A stretch of 64,000 bases of DNA, from the NCBI RefSeq assembly GCF_015206895.1, contig NZ_JADEXU010000019.1, positions 1-64,000 of the forward strand, read 5' to 3'. The position numbers were made by a program, and so were the translations under genes. The notes beneath the pieces were generated by a model. It did not search any database. It was not told where the DNA came from and was given only the letters and a program-made list of their open reading frames with translations. This stretch comes from Nostoc sp. LEGE 12450 (GTDB lineage Bacteria > Cyanobacteriota > Cyanobacteriia > Cyanobacteriales > Nostocaceae). This document shows positions 42,649 through 52,446 of this stretch, in pieces. The first letter of the stretch is position 1; each line of letters opens with the position of its first letter.

Positions 42649-43122
42649 ATGAAAGTATTACCTCACGATAGCTTTACGATTTTGACACCTGATGCACTGC
42701 CTATAGTTATACAACGGCTGAATGCAAAAATTGAACCTCAAAAAGCATTTAGATTCTCTAAGAAACACGTCCCTTATCAAGGAACAATTTCTGAAGAAGG
42801 CTTTCAAATCAGCCGGATAATTCACTATCGCAATTCATTTTTACCAGTGATTCAAGGACGTTTTGAAGTAGAGGCGCACCAAACAATTATTCATGTACAA
42901 ATGAGCATACATTTTTTTATTATGGCATTTTTAGGATTCTGGTTTTTATTTTGGTATAGCGCAGTTGTCCCTATAATATTGACAGGTGCGATGCCTAATT
43001 ATATGGCTGCCCTCTTTGTGGGAATGCCTATGTTCATGCTATTTATATTTTGGATATCTTTTTGGTCAGAAGCAAATCGTAGCCGCAGTGAATTGACTCA
43101 AATTATTCAGGGACAAATATAG
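42649..43122 (+). CDS. Hypothetical membrane protein, 157 aa
   Basis: A soluble N-terminal half (about 1-85; LPIVIQRLNAKIEPQ, GTISEEGFQISRIIHYRNSFLPVIQGRF) is followed by two TM helices (HFFIMAFLGFWFLFWYSAVV and AALFVGMPMFMLFIFWISFW) and a short charged tail. The EGFQISRIIHYRNSFLPVIQGRF stretch resembles small cyanobacterial membrane proteins of unknown function. No domain name is assigned, and neighbours give no clue. Confidence 0.68.
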   Translation: MKVLPHDSFTILTPDALPIVIQRLNAKIEPQKAFRFSKKHVPYQGTISEEGFQISRIIHYRNSFLPVIQGRFEVEAHQTIIHVQMSIHFFIMAFLGFWFLFWYSAVVPIILTGAMPNYMAALFVGMPMFMLFIFWISFWSEANRSRSELTQIIQGQI

Positions 43123-43742
43123 TTAAGCTATTTTTAAATATTAGAAGAAGTATATGCTCACATTTACTTAATTTGAATAAATATCTTGCTTGGAAAGGCA
43201 ATAGGCAATAGGAAAGAAGGCTTTTTTAGTTGTACGTAGGTTTTTCAAAAACCAAATAAATATGAGTCTTATATTACTATATTTATTGATCATTCAATAC
43301 GCTTGGGTTAGCCATAAAACCCTTAACCTATGTAGGTTGGGTTAAGGAACAAAACCCAACATCAAGAGTTAATTGTTGGGTTTCGTTCATCAAGCCAACC
43401 TACGATTATTTTTAATCCAGGCGTATTTATTTATCATTGCAATAATTAATGTCCTAAAGCCTCGGCTTTTTTCCAGCCGTACATATACTCCGCTCTCTCA
43501 TTGTGCCCTTATACCCTCTCTATAGGTATTTTGTTTGAAGGTAGCACGCGGTAAATTTACATCTAGTAGCCCACTACACTAACTTTAATAGATGAATAAC
43601 TTCCTAGTCAGGGCTTTAGTGATTGATCTGAACGCTAAAGTGCTTACTACGATCCTAGTTAAACTTGTCTTGATAGACTCTATTTATGTTGTGCGATCGC
43701 ATTAGCTTGAGTACATAAGTTAAATTAATAAAAAAGCTTGTA
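43123..43742. other. Intergenic region with repeats, no gene
   Basis: The region contains a CACATTTACTTAA fragment near 43155 that may be an end of repeat family 1. GGCAATAGGCAATAGG heptads near 43196-43213 and the palindrome at 43331-43405 follow. The last 300 nt precede the AbrB-type gene and show no clear coding frame. Confidence 0.6.
43331..43405. repeat. GTAGGTTGGGTT palindromic repeat
   Basis: About 75 nt forming a long imperfect hairpin. TGTAGGTTGGGTTAAGGAAC and AAAACCCAACATCAA on the left are mirrored by TTGTTGGGTTTCGTTCATCA and AGCCAACCTACGA on the right. The tip sequence is the same as the terminal repeats of the 39419-39583 element. Confidence 0.8.
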
Positions 43743-44930
43743 TTGATGAATCAAAGCCTAAGTGTTGCTCCCAGCCGAGAAGAACACACTCATGAAAATC
43801 CTGTTGTTAGCAAACAACAGCTATTTACGAAGCAATTAATTGTCCTTGTCTTGGAAATGCTTCTGGCATTACCTCTAGGTTTACTCCTCGCCAAGTTCCA
43901 AATTGGCAGGATTGCCTGGATATTTGGCGGGATTGCTGCTGGTACGGTAGTTCTTCAAGGGTGTCGAATTTTTTATCAATATTCTCCCCAACCTAACCGC
44001 ACTGCTAGAAAAGTGGGAATGGCACTTGTAGGCTTAACTGTCGGCGCTTCCAATACCCACGGTAATCTAGCTAGTGTTGCTTCTGGTATTCCCATATTTA
44101 TTTTTCTGACCTTGTTTCTGCTGCTGAGTGGAAGTTGTATTGGTTATATGTATGCCCGACTCAGCAAAACCAACCTATTGACAGCAATGCTGGCTACTGT
44201 TCCTGGTGGTGTCGGAATTATGGCAGCGATCGCAGCCGATTACAATAAAAATGTCAGCTTAGTTGCCCTAGTTCAGGCGATTCGCGTCACTTCAGTAGTT
44301 GTTTTGATCCCCTTCATCGCTAAAACATCAGCTGGTAATTACTATCCACAAACGCTCCCAATCAACGCTGATTGGCTCAATCTCGATCCATCTCAACTAG
44401 AATTACTCTTGTTAATACTCCTAATCACTGCATTAGTAGTTTATCCAGCTATATTATTTAAAATTCCCGCTGGGGATTTCTTTGGTGCATTGTTGATTGG
44501 TATCGGGTTTAATCCTTTGCTACATTGGCTGCCTTTTGTGGGTGATATTAGTTTTAGTCCGCCGCCAATAATAAACTTATTGGGTCAAATGCTCCTGGGA
44601 ATTACCATTGGTGAGTATTGGGGAGATAAACCCAACTTTCAGAAACGGACTGTTGGCTATGCCTTGATGTCTGTAGGGATGACCCTCATAGCCGGAGCGA
44701 TCGCTGCTATACTTGCGATGCAATTCACCTCTTGGGATTGGTTAACCTGTTTACTAGTCACAGCACCAGGAGGATCGGCAGAAATGATTTTAGTTTCCCT
44801 AGCATTAAATCATAATGTTGAAATTGTCACAACTGGTCATTTAGTGCGACTAATTGCGATTAACAGTTCCTTACCTCTTTGGGTGTTTTTGTTTCGCCGC
44901 CTGGATGAGCAACTTTCTGAATCAGTTTAA
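43743..44930 (+). CDS. AbrB-family membrane protein (putative permease)
   Basis: 395-residue polytopic membrane protein of the AbrB duplication family (sometimes labelled ammonia monooxygenase), with about ten TM helices in two similar halves. Repeated motifs are TAMLATVPGGVGIMAAIAADYNKNVSLVALVQAIRVTSVV in half one and CLLVTAPGGSAEMILVSLALNHNVEIVTTGHLVRLIAINSSLPL in half two. Function is uncertain; it is unrelated to the AbrB transcription factor. The start is one of two adjacent Met codons. Confidence 0.85.
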   Translation: MMNQSLSVAPSREEHTHENPVVSKQQLFTKQLIVLVLEMLLALPLGLLLAKFQIGRIAWIFGGIAAGTVVLQGCRIFYQYSPQPNRTARKVGMALVGLTVGASNTHGNLASVASGIPIFIFLTLFLLLSGSCIGYMYARLSKTNLLTAMLATVPGGVGIMAAIAADYNKNVSLVALVQAIRVTSVVVLIPFIAKTSAGNYYPQTLPINADWLNLDPSQLELLLLILLITALVVYPAILFKIPAGDFFGALLIGIGFNPLLHWLPFVGDISFSPPPIINLLGQMLLGITIGEYWGDKPNFQKRTVGYALMSVGMTLIAGAIAAILAMQFTSWDWLTCLLVTAPGGSAEMILVSLALNHNVEIVTTGHLVRLIAINSSLPLWVFLFRRLDEQLSESV

Positions 44931-45026
44931 TTGATGAAGGTATTAAGAATTGGAAATTGGGAATTGGTACTGAGTGCAGTCCTACTCCTTTGGAGAAGCA
45001 TAGCCTCTCGTAGAGAAGTATGGGGC

Positions 45027-45076
45027 ATTAGTTTTTGACAAATGACTAATGACTAATGACAAATGACTAATGACAA
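45027..45076. repeat. ATGACTA/ATGACAA heptad array
   Basis: About seven consecutive heptads upstream of the DUF1838 gene. GGGAATT heptads and a dispersed repeat (TTTGGAGAAGCATAGCCTCT) lie just before it, at 44955-45015. Confidence 0.8.
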
Positions 45077-45120
45077 AATTAGCTTATCCTTTTGTTATCC
45101 AAACACTAAGGATGCTTTAG

Positions 45121-45936
45121 ATGGTTGCTCAAATCCAAGAACTTGAAGCGCAGCACTGGGTTAAAACTCGTTCTTCCCTCGACCCTAACGAATCCACTTT
45201 CCTGATTTGGAAAGGTAAGATTTATGCCTTTATCCCCGGCGAGAAAAGACAACTCTTGTTTAAAATGCTGGGATTGAGTGTTAGCCGATGTATTCCCACA
45301 GCAGAGGGTAGCTGGGATTTTACTTCTAGAGAACTGACTTATTACCTCAACCCAAAAACCGATGAAGTCTTACGCAAGTGGGAGAATCCTTGGACAAGTG
45401 AGACAGTTCCGGTAATCCACGTCGCCAATAATCCAGTGCAGGGTAAGTTTGAGGGAAATTTCCCTGCACAAGTAGATGGTGACAGCACAACCTTCGTTTT
45501 TGACATATTTCCCTATTACCCCAATCCCCTAGCAGACGATCCCAAATTTGCCGAATACAGCCCAAATCCAATTTATCAGGCAGCAGAATTGTTTAAATTA
45601 ACTGTGCCAACCGCAGATTTATTTAACTCAGCGCTTCCCTCAGTTTCTGAACTCAAACTAAGTTGGGATCGGATTGGTCAATGGCTTCCCTGGATGAAAA
45701 TGGGCGATCGCCCCGGTCAACTAATCTACAGTGCTGTTGGCAGCAAAGTCAATGGTTTAACAGAACTGCCTCCACTGCTGCAAGACGAAATTAATAACCG
45801 TATTCCTCTATATAAACAAGCCCCAAAAGCATTGATAGATGGAGAAGATATGACTTCCTGGTTGTACTTTCAAAAGCACTTTCAGTCTTATTTAGCTGGT
45901 GAAATCTTCCCGCTTCCCCAAGCAGAAGAATTGTAA
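45121..45936 (+). CDS. DUF1838 family protein
   Basis: 271-residue soluble protein of the DUF1838 family, common in cyanobacteria and present in plants; function not established. Typical segments are SSLDPNESTFLIWKGKIYAFIPGEKRQLLFKMLGLSVSRC, RELTYYLNPKTDEVLRKWENPWT, DSTTFVFDIFPYYPNPLADDPKF and APKALIDGEDMTSWLYFQKHFQSYLAGEIFPLP. No signal peptide or TM helix. The leader holds heptad repeats. Nothing adjacent suggests a pathway. Confidence 0.78.
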   Translation: MVAQIQELEAQHWVKTRSSLDPNESTFLIWKGKIYAFIPGEKRQLLFKMLGLSVSRCIPTAEGSWDFTSRELTYYLNPKTDEVLRKWENPWTSETVPVIHVANNPVQGKFEGNFPAQVDGDSTTFVFDIFPYYPNPLADDPKFAEYSPNPIYQAAELFKLTVPTADLFNSALPSVSELKLSWDRIGQWLPWMKMGDRPGQLIYSAVGSKVNGLTELPPLLQDEINNRIPLYKQAPKALIDGEDMTSWLYFQKHFQSYLAGEIFPLPQAEEL

Positions 45937-45973
45937 ATTACAGTATTTTTCATGTATTTGAAGCACATCTGTC

Positions 45974-46001
45974 GTAGGGGCAATTCATGAATTGCCCCTA
46001 C
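45974..46001. repeat. 28-nt perfect palindrome
   Basis: GTAGGGGCAATTCA followed directly by its exact inverse TGAATTGCCCCTAC. It lies 38 nt after the DUF1838 stop. A perfect palindrome of this kind is a common dispersed repeat in cyanobacteria and could also act as a transcription stop. Confidence 0.85.
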
Positions 46002-46049
46002 AGCGTGGTCTCTTTAGGGAGCTACGGGTTAATAGTATCCCAACCAGAC

Positions 46050-46104
46050 GGGTTTCGACTGCGCTCAACCCTCAGCCATCGAGAGTTGAGCGCAGTCGAA
46101 ACTC
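46050..46104. repeat. Palindromic GTCGAAAC/TTGAGCGCAG repeat
   Basis: Arms of 24 nt (GGGTTTCGACTGCGCTCAAC plus CCTC, and its inverse) with only G-T differences, around a 7-nt loop. The arm core GAGCGCAGTCGAA is the unit found at 18-35, 703-720 and in frame at 3245-3262. Confidence 0.85.
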
Positions 46105-46374
46105 GGTTTACTGGTACTTTATTTTCACGCAAGTCCGTTACCTGAAAATAGCTGTAACTGGAGGACACGCAAAGAGAGATAATTTAGAGTTTGGTAACTA
46201 TATCTATATATAGATAGATAAACGAGAGTTAGATAAACTTTTCCTGCTTTAATCTTGTGTTCCAATTTTTCCCTCTCCGCCTCGGAGAGGGACAGGTTTT
46301 GCCTAGCAAAACCAGGGAGAGGTCTTTTTATTAGTCTGATTAGACAGCAACTATATGACCTGTCGAACTGTCCT

Positions 46375-47388
46375 TCAATCAAATTTCGCCTCTTGTCCTG
46401 AACAATCAAATAGATGTAAACCTAACCGTTGGGAAAGTTCTTCACACACCTTCACGCCTCGCACACTATTACCACGCACATCTAGCAGGGGCGAAAAAAC
46501 CCCAATACCCATCTTGTTGGGTACAACCGCGATAATCCCACCACAAACTCCGCTTTTTGCCGGAATCCCAATTTTGTAAGCCCACTCACCTGCAAAGTTG
46601 TACATTCCGCAGGTGTACATCACACTCAGAATATCTTTGATGTAACGCTTATCTACCGCCTGTTCTTTGGTGATGGGGTTAATACCTCTGTTAGCCAGGG
46701 TAGCCGCCATCACTGCTAAGTCTTCGCAATTCACTATCACAGCACACTGCTGGAAATAAAGATCCAGCGCCTCTTCTATATTCCGGTCAATCATGCCAAA
46801 GTTGAGCATCAGATGCGCCATTGCACGGTTGCGATGTCCGGTACTGCGTTCTGAGGTAAAAACTGAAATGTCAACGAACACATCCCGGCCGATATATCGC
46901 TTGTACATATCCAGCATTCGGTTAAGACGTTCTGTTGGGCCGGAACCTTTGATTAAGCTAGTGGTTGCGATCGCACCAGCGTTTACCATTGGGTTATAAG
47001 GTCGCTTCGATTGTTCATCTAAAACGATCGCGTTGAATGCATCGCCTGTCGGTTCTACGCCAACTCTAGTTAAAACGTAATCCAGCCCATGATCTTCTAA
47101 GGCAAGTCCATAAGCAAACACTTTGGAAATCGACTGAATGGTAAAGAGTTGGTCGTAATTGCCAACTTTGTAAATCTGACCATCTACTGTGACAATGCAA
47201 ATGCTGAACAAATCCGGGTTTACCTTTGCTAATTCTGGAATATATTTCGCTACTGCACCCTCCCGCAGTAACTTGTACTGAGAATGCAATTCCTGAAGAA
47301 CAGCTAATAATGGCGATGAATCTATTTCTAAATCTCTTTGATTTACTTGGCTTGTCATCACGCTGGTAGCACTCCCCAAAATACTCAC
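46375..47388 (-). CDS. glsA: Glutaminase A
   Basis: 337-residue serine-dependent beta-lactamase-fold glutaminase that converts glutamine to glutamate and ammonia. The catalytic SxxK is in [16 protein letters not shown], with other active-site segments [57 protein letters not shown] and [12 protein letters not shown]. An N-terminal extension of about 20 residues precedes the usual start; Met11 is a possible alternative. Monocistronic. Confidence 0.93.
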   Translation of the reverse strand: MSILGSATSVMTSQVNQRDLEIDSSPLLAVLQELHSQYKLLREGAVAKYIPELAKVNPDLFSICIVTVDGQIYKVGNYDQLFTIQSISKVFAYGLALEDHGLDYVLTRVGVEPTGDAFNAIVLDEQSKRPYNPMVNAGAIATTSLIKGSGPTERLNRMLDMYKRYIGRDVFVDISVFTSERSTGHRNRAMAHLMLNFGMIDRNIEEALDLYFQQCAVIVNCEDLAVMAATLANRGINPITKEQAVDKRYIKDILSVMYTCGMYNFAGEWAYKIGIPAKSGVCGGIIAVVPNKMGIGVFSPLLDVRGNSVRGVKVCEELSQRLGLHLFDCSGQEAKFD

Positions 47389-48247
47389 TATATATAGTAG
47401 GGGTGCAGCCGTACATCCCTACAGCCGCAAAGATTTTGAAAAAGACAGCTTGCTCTAAAAAATCATCTTTGAGCAATTACTTAGTACCAAAAATTGCTGT
47501 TGTTGTTTTTGATACCACCAAAAATTTATCTACAAGCGATCGCGAAGATTTCCTAATTTTTTCATCATTAATCACGAAAAATATTAAGTTGAGTATACTT
47601 CTTTATTTTATACTCAGTAACACGGAGATTAAAGGTAATATTAATCACTTGTCTACGTTGACTTATGGGGAATAAAAGTCATGATTAATCTAAGTAGAAA
47701 AAACATCTTAAACTTAAACTAATTTGCATAATTATTGTAGATGTAACTCATATCACGACTTATTCATAGGGAAATCTAAATATTTGATTAAATAAACGAT
47801 TTTAAGTATTTATGCCGATGCCATTTAATTAAAGTTATATTATCTTCTTATAGGAAATAGTGAAAATACATGTTATCTAGAATACACGAGTAGTAGTGAG
47901 CCTTTAGAACAGAAGTCAACAGGGTGCCCTCACTTCGGCGTGCAAGAAGCGTAAAGTTTTTTGAAGAAATTTTTGAGTTGCAGAAAAAAGCGTTACATAG
48001 CCAAAGTCCGCCTTTGAGAAAGGTTTCAACCTTAAATTTGGAACTTTAATTTGATTAAGCAGTCGATAATTACGCTAAAACCCTGATCCCCAAGCCAAAA
48101 GGTTCGTGTTAGTCTGTTGCGAGTTATAAATAACAAAGTGAAAACGGAACGAGTTCGAGTTTTTCAGAAGGGAAATCACTTTTACGAGTGAAAAATCCCG
48201 CAATTTATAAAACTTAAAGTTCTACAGTCGCTTTCAAAAACGGACGC
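47389..48247. other. Long intergenic region, no convincing gene
   Basis: About 860 nt upstream of glsA and rlpA. The first 290 nt hold a weak 90-codon frame with poor composition, which I reject. The rest is AT-rich, with scattered short dyads (GTGAG...CTCAC near 47897-47933) but no repeat family or RNA that I recognise. Confidence 0.5.
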
Positions 48248-49357
48248 ATGAATCAAAGACATTTGTGGATTATTGTTGCCCTGTCTATGGCTGTTTTGGG
48301 CATACCTTCAGTCGGTTGTACTCAAACCACCAAGGGAAATGCTCTAGCATCCCAAAAATCACCTGCCCCTGATGTGGTTAAGGTGGGAGAGTACCAATCC
48401 AGAACAGGGAGACAAACCTTGGATGCTGTGATTACAGAAATTCATCCTCACAACATTAGAGGACGTAAGGCGGCAACCCTTTTTATCAGAAATATACCTG
48501 TTCTCACCTTTTTGAGTTCTGTATCAAATACGAATTTTGAATCTAAAAAAGTTGGTGCAATTGGAAATACTGGGGGCGTACAAGGGTACGCCCTTATTGC
48601 TAGCAATTCACCAAAGGCACTGAATGCTGACGACGTAACAGATGTGAGTAACCAGATTAGCTCCTCTGACAATGACCCAGTTCAGATAGCTGGTGTAGTA
48701 GCAGCTAAGATCAACCAGTTGAATCGGGAAAGTGTAGACGGCAGTAAAATTACCGTCAGTTGGAAAGCAGGGGAAAAATCTAATGCCAATCAAGCACAAA
48801 ACAAAAGCGCTCCCTCCCAGCAAGATGGCGATCGCTATGTAATCAAAATTAATGGCGAAGAATTGGTCGAAATCAATGAAGCTACACGACTAGCACAGAC
48901 CAATCCCACCAAAAATTTGGCAGAAGATGCATTGCAAGCAACTAATCGCCTGCGGAGACTTCTAGGCAATGCATCTCCCCTAAAAGAAATTGCTAATTTA
49001 CCAGTCCGTCAACCAGTCTCAATACCAAAGCTGCCTCAACAGATTGCCGTTGGAGTAGTGCAAGCCACTTTGAGAGGCATGGCTTCTTATTACGGCTATG
49101 ACGGTTCTGGTACTCAGACTGCAAGTGGTCAGAGATTTAACCCAGAAGCAATGACTGCCGCTCATCGCAGCTTACCCTTTGGTACGCAAGTGCGTGTAAC
49201 CAACACCCGCAACGGTCGTTCTGTAGTGCTGCGAATTAATGACCGAGGCCCATTCATTCGGGGTCGAGTCATTGACGTATCTGCTGGCGCGGCTCGAATT
49301 TTGGGAATGATGGGTAGTGGTGTTGCACCAGTACATATTGAAGTTTTGGGAAAATAA
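48248..49357 (+). CDS. rlpA: RlpA-like septal/peptidoglycan lipoprotein
   Basis: 369-residue exported protein. A signal peptide ends in a lipobox-like PSVGC (C24). Residues about 30-260 are a cyanobacterial extension rich in Asn/Gln/Lys. The C-terminal 100 residues are a double-psi beta-barrel: RGMASYYGYDGSGTQTASGQRFNPEAMTAAHRSLPFGTQVRVTNTRNGRSVVLRINDRGPF followed by RVIDVSAGAARILGM. RlpA proteins bind or cleave denuded glycan strands at septa; the conserved Asp in NDRGPF and the His in AAHRSLP are present. Transcribed toward panC/cmk but separated from it by heptad repeats. Confidence 0.88.
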   Translation: MNQRHLWIIVALSMAVLGIPSVGCTQTTKGNALASQKSPAPDVVKVGEYQSRTGRQTLDAVITEIHPHNIRGRKAATLFIRNIPVLTFLSSVSNTNFESKKVGAIGNTGGVQGYALIASNSPKALNADDVTDVSNQISSSDNDPVQIAGVVAAKINQLNRESVDGSKITVSWKAGEKSNANQAQNKSAPSQQDGDRYVIKINGEELVEINEATRLAQTNPTKNLAEDALQATNRLRRLLGNASPLKEIANLPVRQPVSIPKLPQQIAVGVVQATLRGMASYYGYDGSGTQTASGQRFNPEAMTAAHRSLPFGTQVRVTNTRNGRSVVLRINDRGPFIRGRVIDVSAGAARILGMMGSGVAPVHIEVLGK

Positions 49358-49366
49358 TTATTAGGC

Positions 49367-49438
49367 AAGAGGCAATAGGCAATAGGCAATAGAGGTTTTC
49401 CCAATGCCCAATGCCCAATGCCCAATTACCAATTCCCA
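49367..49438. repeat. GGCAATA and CCCAATG heptad repeats
   Basis: GGCAATA units (49374-49392) are followed by CCCAATG units (49400-49425) between rlpA and panC/cmk. The frame stays open from here into panC/cmk, which would add a false N-terminus. Confidence 0.8.
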
Positions 49439-49536
49439 GTTCCGTATCACTTAATTCCCCTAGTTCAATCAACTCTTCCCTCTGTTTCAGATATAAACTA
49501 ACGGGGGAGGGATCGATAAGAACTAGGGGTATTTTT

Positions 49537-51144
49537 GTGCGCCTGCTGACAACAGTCGCAGCTTTACGCTGCTATTTAACTAAACGCTGCTCAGAAAACA
49601 AGCTGATTGCGGTTACTGAGGATCTAAGACTAGATGAGATAACTGGCTGGTATCAGACGGCAGTCGGTCTAGTACCAACGATGGGGAATTTGCATCAAGG
49701 TCATTTAAGCTTGATCCAACGGGCGCGGCAAGAAAATTCTACGGTGATTGTAAGTATTTTCGTCAATCCCCTGCAATTTGCTCCTAACGAGGATTACCAA
49801 CGCTACCCCCGGACTTTAGAGCAAGACCAAAAACTTTGCGAACAAGCTGGAGTAGATGCCATTTTTGCACCGACTCCTGAAGAGATGGCAGTTCCGCAGA
49901 AGAGTATACAAGAATCAAAGGTTACACAAGTTATACCCCCATCTGCTATGATGACAGGCTTGTGTGGTCGTTCTCGGCTGGGTCACTTTCAAGGTGTCGC
50001 TACGATTGTTACCAAGCTTTTCAACTTGGTACAGCCTGACCGTGCCTACTTTGGTCAAAAGGATGGTCAGCAACTGGCAATTATTAAACGCTTAGTAGCT
50101 GACTTAAATTTGCCAGTAGAAATTGTTGCTTGTCCAACAGTGCGGGAAGCGTCGGGTCTTGCCTTCAGTTCTCGTAATCAATATTTGACTGCAACGGCAA
50201 AAGAACAAGCGGCAGCATTATATCGCGGCTTGCAACGGGCTGAAGCTGCATTCATTGCAGGCGATCGCAATAGCAACCAGTTGATAGCAGTAGTGCAGCA
50301 AGAAGTGGTAATAGTCAGCACGATTTTAGTGGAATATATTGAATTAGTTGATCCGGCTACGTTGATGTCTTTAGAAAAAGTTGAGGAGGAAGGAATGTTG
50401 GCGATCGCAGCTCGTCTTGGTTCTACACGTTTGATTGACAATATCATCTTGCGCGATCGTCAACCCATCATCGCCATTGATGGCCCCGCCGGGGCGGGAA
50501 AATCCACAGTGGCGCGGCAAGTGGCAGCAAACCTGGGTTTAGTCTATTTAGATACAGGAGCAATGTACCGTGCTGTCACTTGGCTTGTACTGCAAAAGGG
50601 GATTGCTATTGATGATGAGTGTGCGATCGCTGAATTAACTAATCTGTGTAAAATTGAACTTACTCCTACCCAGGATTTACAATCGTCCGTGCGGGTTTGG
50701 ATTAACGGTACTGATGTTACCCAGGTAATTCGCACCATTGAGGTAACATCTCAAGTATCTGCGATCGCAGCCCAAAGCGCTGTCCGCCAAGCACTGGTTA
50801 AACAACAGCAAAGTTGGGGTAAAAAAGGTGGTTTAGTCGCAGAAGGGCGAGATATTGGTACTCACGTTTTCCCCGATGCCGAAGTGAAAATCTTCTTAAC
50901 TGCTTCTGTGAGTGAACGTGCCCGTCGCCGCCAGGAAGACTTTCACAAACAAGGCCAATCCGCAATCAATTTAGAGCAGCTAGAACGGGATATTGCCGAA
51001 CGTGACTGGAAAGATAGTACACGTAAAGTTTCGCCTTTGCAAAAAGCAGCAGATGCCATTGAAGTTCAAACTGATGGTTTGGATGTGTCTGAAGTCACGG
51101 CACAAATTGTTAACTATTACCAGCAGCGTTTATCTCAGTCCTAA
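49537..51144 (+). CDS. panC/cmk: Bifunctional pantoate-beta-alanine ligase / cytidylate kinase
   Basis: 535-residue fusion found across cyanobacteria. Residues about 1-285 are pantothenate synthetase (VPTMGNLHQGHLSLIQRAR, VSIFVNPLQFAPNEDYQRYPR, LCGRSRLGHFQGVATIVTKL, YFGQKDGQQLAIIKR, SSRNQYL), which joins pantoate and beta-alanine. Residues about 305-535 are CMP kinase, with Walker A GPAGAGKST at 316, YLDTGAMYRAVTW, VAEGRDIGTHVFPDA and RDWKDSTRKVSPL. I place the start at GTG 49537 because AGGGG lies upstream; the frame is open to 49411, but that part is heptad repeat and poorly conserved. Confidence 0.93.
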   Translation: MRLLTTVAALRCYLTKRCSENKLIAVTEDLRLDEITGWYQTAVGLVPTMGNLHQGHLSLIQRARQENSTVIVSIFVNPLQFAPNEDYQRYPRTLEQDQKLCEQAGVDAIFAPTPEEMAVPQKSIQESKVTQVIPPSAMMTGLCGRSRLGHFQGVATIVTKLFNLVQPDRAYFGQKDGQQLAIIKRLVADLNLPVEIVACPTVREASGLAFSSRNQYLTATAKEQAAALYRGLQRAEAAFIAGDRNSNQLIAVVQQEVVIVSTILVEYIELVDPATLMSLEKVEEEGMLAIAARLGSTRLIDNIILRDRQPIIAIDGPAGAGKSTVARQVAANLGLVYLDTGAMYRAVTWLVLQKGIAIDDECAIAELTNLCKIELTPTQDLQSSVRVWINGTDVTQVIRTIEVTSQVSAIAAQSAVRQALVKQQQSWGKKGGLVAEGRDIGTHVFPDAEVKIFLTASVSERARRRQEDFHKQGQSAINLEQLERDIAERDWKDSTRKVSPLQKAADAIEVQTDGLDVSEVTAQIVNYYQQRLSQS

Positions 51145-51180
51145 TCACCGCTATTGACTGTTAACTTTTTAGTTTTAAAG

Positions 51181-51214
51181 GGTGGTGGGTGAGTGATTAT
51201 TCACTTACCATCCT
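51181..51214 (+). terminator. Terminator-like hairpin after panC/cmk
   Basis: GGGTGAGTG pairs with CACTTACC, with one G-T, around a 6-nt loop, and further C-G pairs lie outside. The T run after it is poor. It is a candidate stop for the panC/cmk transcript. Confidence 0.4.
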
Positions 51215-51478
51215 CTAAAGAGTGTTTAAAAAAAATATAATTTTGTTACTGTATTTATTAAGCCTTATTTAGAAATAATTATATTATTTAAGTATTAAAT
51301 CATCTAGCTTTCGACTGATTTACCACATCGCAATTAATCCTACTAAAGATAGAAGTATTAAAGCTTTAATTGCTAAATGCTAATTACAGATTGGGCTTTC
51401 GCTACGAGATATTAGCCATTTTTATTTATAACTGTGAATTCATAGCGATTTGACTTATCACCGAAGTACTTTCTTTTC

Positions 51479-51511
51479 ATCTTCACTTTATCTTCACTTT
51501 GGTAGTAGAAT
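51479..51511 (+). promoter_or_regulatory. Candidate direct-repeat operator and promoter of sodB
   Basis: ATCTTCACTTT occurs twice in perfect tandem (51479-51489, 51490-51500), i.e. CTTCACTT-TAT-CTTCACTT. It is followed after 5 nt by TAGAAT (51506-51511), a possible -10 box, about 120 nt before the sodB start. The 11-nt period is typical of OmpR/PhoB-family operators, and cyanobacterial PHO boxes use 8-nt repeats with 3-nt spacers; the match to CTTAACCT is only partial. Confidence 0.4.
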
Positions 51512-51633
51512 GACGATGTTAAGTTTTATGTTCCATCATTAAAGACATAAAACCTTAAAAATAAAAGCTGTTAATTTTCCAAGCTTCTGCAATAGCTTGA
51601 AACTGGAAACCGGTAAAGAGAGGATTTCACACA

Positions 51634-52236
51634 ATGGTATTTGTACAGCCCCCGCTACCCTTCGACAAGAATGCTTTAGAGCCAAATGGCATGAAAGCTG
51701 AAACTTTCGAGTATCACTATGGTAAGCATCACAAAGCTTATGTAGACAACCTCAACAAGCTGACTGAAGGTACAGAACTTGCTGATAAGTCTCTGGAAGA
51801 AGTGATCAAAATTTCCTTCCAAGACTCCTCTAAAGCGGGAATCTTCAACAACGCTGCTCAAGTTTGGAACCACACCTTCTTCTGGAATTCCTTGAAACCA
51901 AATGGCGGCGGCACACCCACTGGTGATCTCGCAGCTAGGATTGATAAAGATTTTGGTAGCTTCGACAAATTCAAGGAAGAGTTCTCTAACGCAGCTGCGA
52001 CTCAATTTGGCAGTGGTTGGTCTTGGCTGATTGATGATGGTGGTACGCTGAAGGTGATCAAAACACCAAATGCAGAAAACCCTCTAGCTCATGGTAAGAA
52101 GGCACTCCTAACCTTGGATGTTTGGGAACATGCCTACTACATTGACTATAGAAACGCTCGTCCAGCGTTCATCAAAAATTTCCTAGATAACTTGGTTAAC
52201 TGGGACTTTGCTGCTGAAAACTTGGCTAAAGCTTAA
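51634..52236 (+). CDS. sodB: Iron superoxide dismutase
   Basis: 200-residue cytosolic Fe-SOD that dismutates superoxide. Metal ligands are H28 (EYHYGKHHKAYVDNL), a His in QVWNHTFFWNSL, and the Asp and His of LDVWEHAYYIDYRN. The iron-type signature AAATQFGSGWSWL, with Gln at the diagnostic place, separates it from Mn-SOD. No signal peptide, so it is the cytosolic form. The gene has its own leader with a candidate operator and its own terminator. Confidence 0.95.
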   Translation: MVFVQPPLPFDKNALEPNGMKAETFEYHYGKHHKAYVDNLNKLTEGTELADKSLEEVIKISFQDSSKAGIFNNAAQVWNHTFFWNSLKPNGGGTPTGDLAARIDKDFGSFDKFKEEFSNAAATQFGSGWSWLIDDGGTLKVIKTPNAENPLAHGKKALLTLDVWEHAYYIDYRNARPAFIKNFLDNLVNWDFAAENLAKA

Positions 52237-52319
52237 TCAACTGTCAGTCTTAAATTGGTTGTGGCTTTTAATAGCTGTGTAAAGCAAAGATAACCAGTTA
52301 ATTTATCAATAATTACCAG

Positions 52320-52348
52320 CAGTCACGAGTAGTATCGTGGCTGTTTTT
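52320..52348 (+). terminator. Rho-independent terminator of sodB
   Basis: CAGTCACGA pairs with TCGTGGCTG (9 bp, one T-G) around a 6-nt loop and is followed by TTTTT. It is about 85 nt past the sodB stop. Confidence 0.8.
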
Positions 52349-52446
52349 GATTGGCTAGGCATATAGCTGATCTGGTGGGATATTCTGAGTAAGTCCGCAG
52401 CAACACTGGTTTAGATTAAAAAATTAATTGTAAAAAAAATTTTACT

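Noticed and set aside
43146-43175. Fifth copy of repeat family 1
   Set aside because: Only a short ACTTAA-type end resembles the family; the body does not align.
47403-47675. 90-codon plus-strand frame
   Set aside because: Poor composition, overlaps the promoter side of glsA, no recognisable family and no ribosome binding site.
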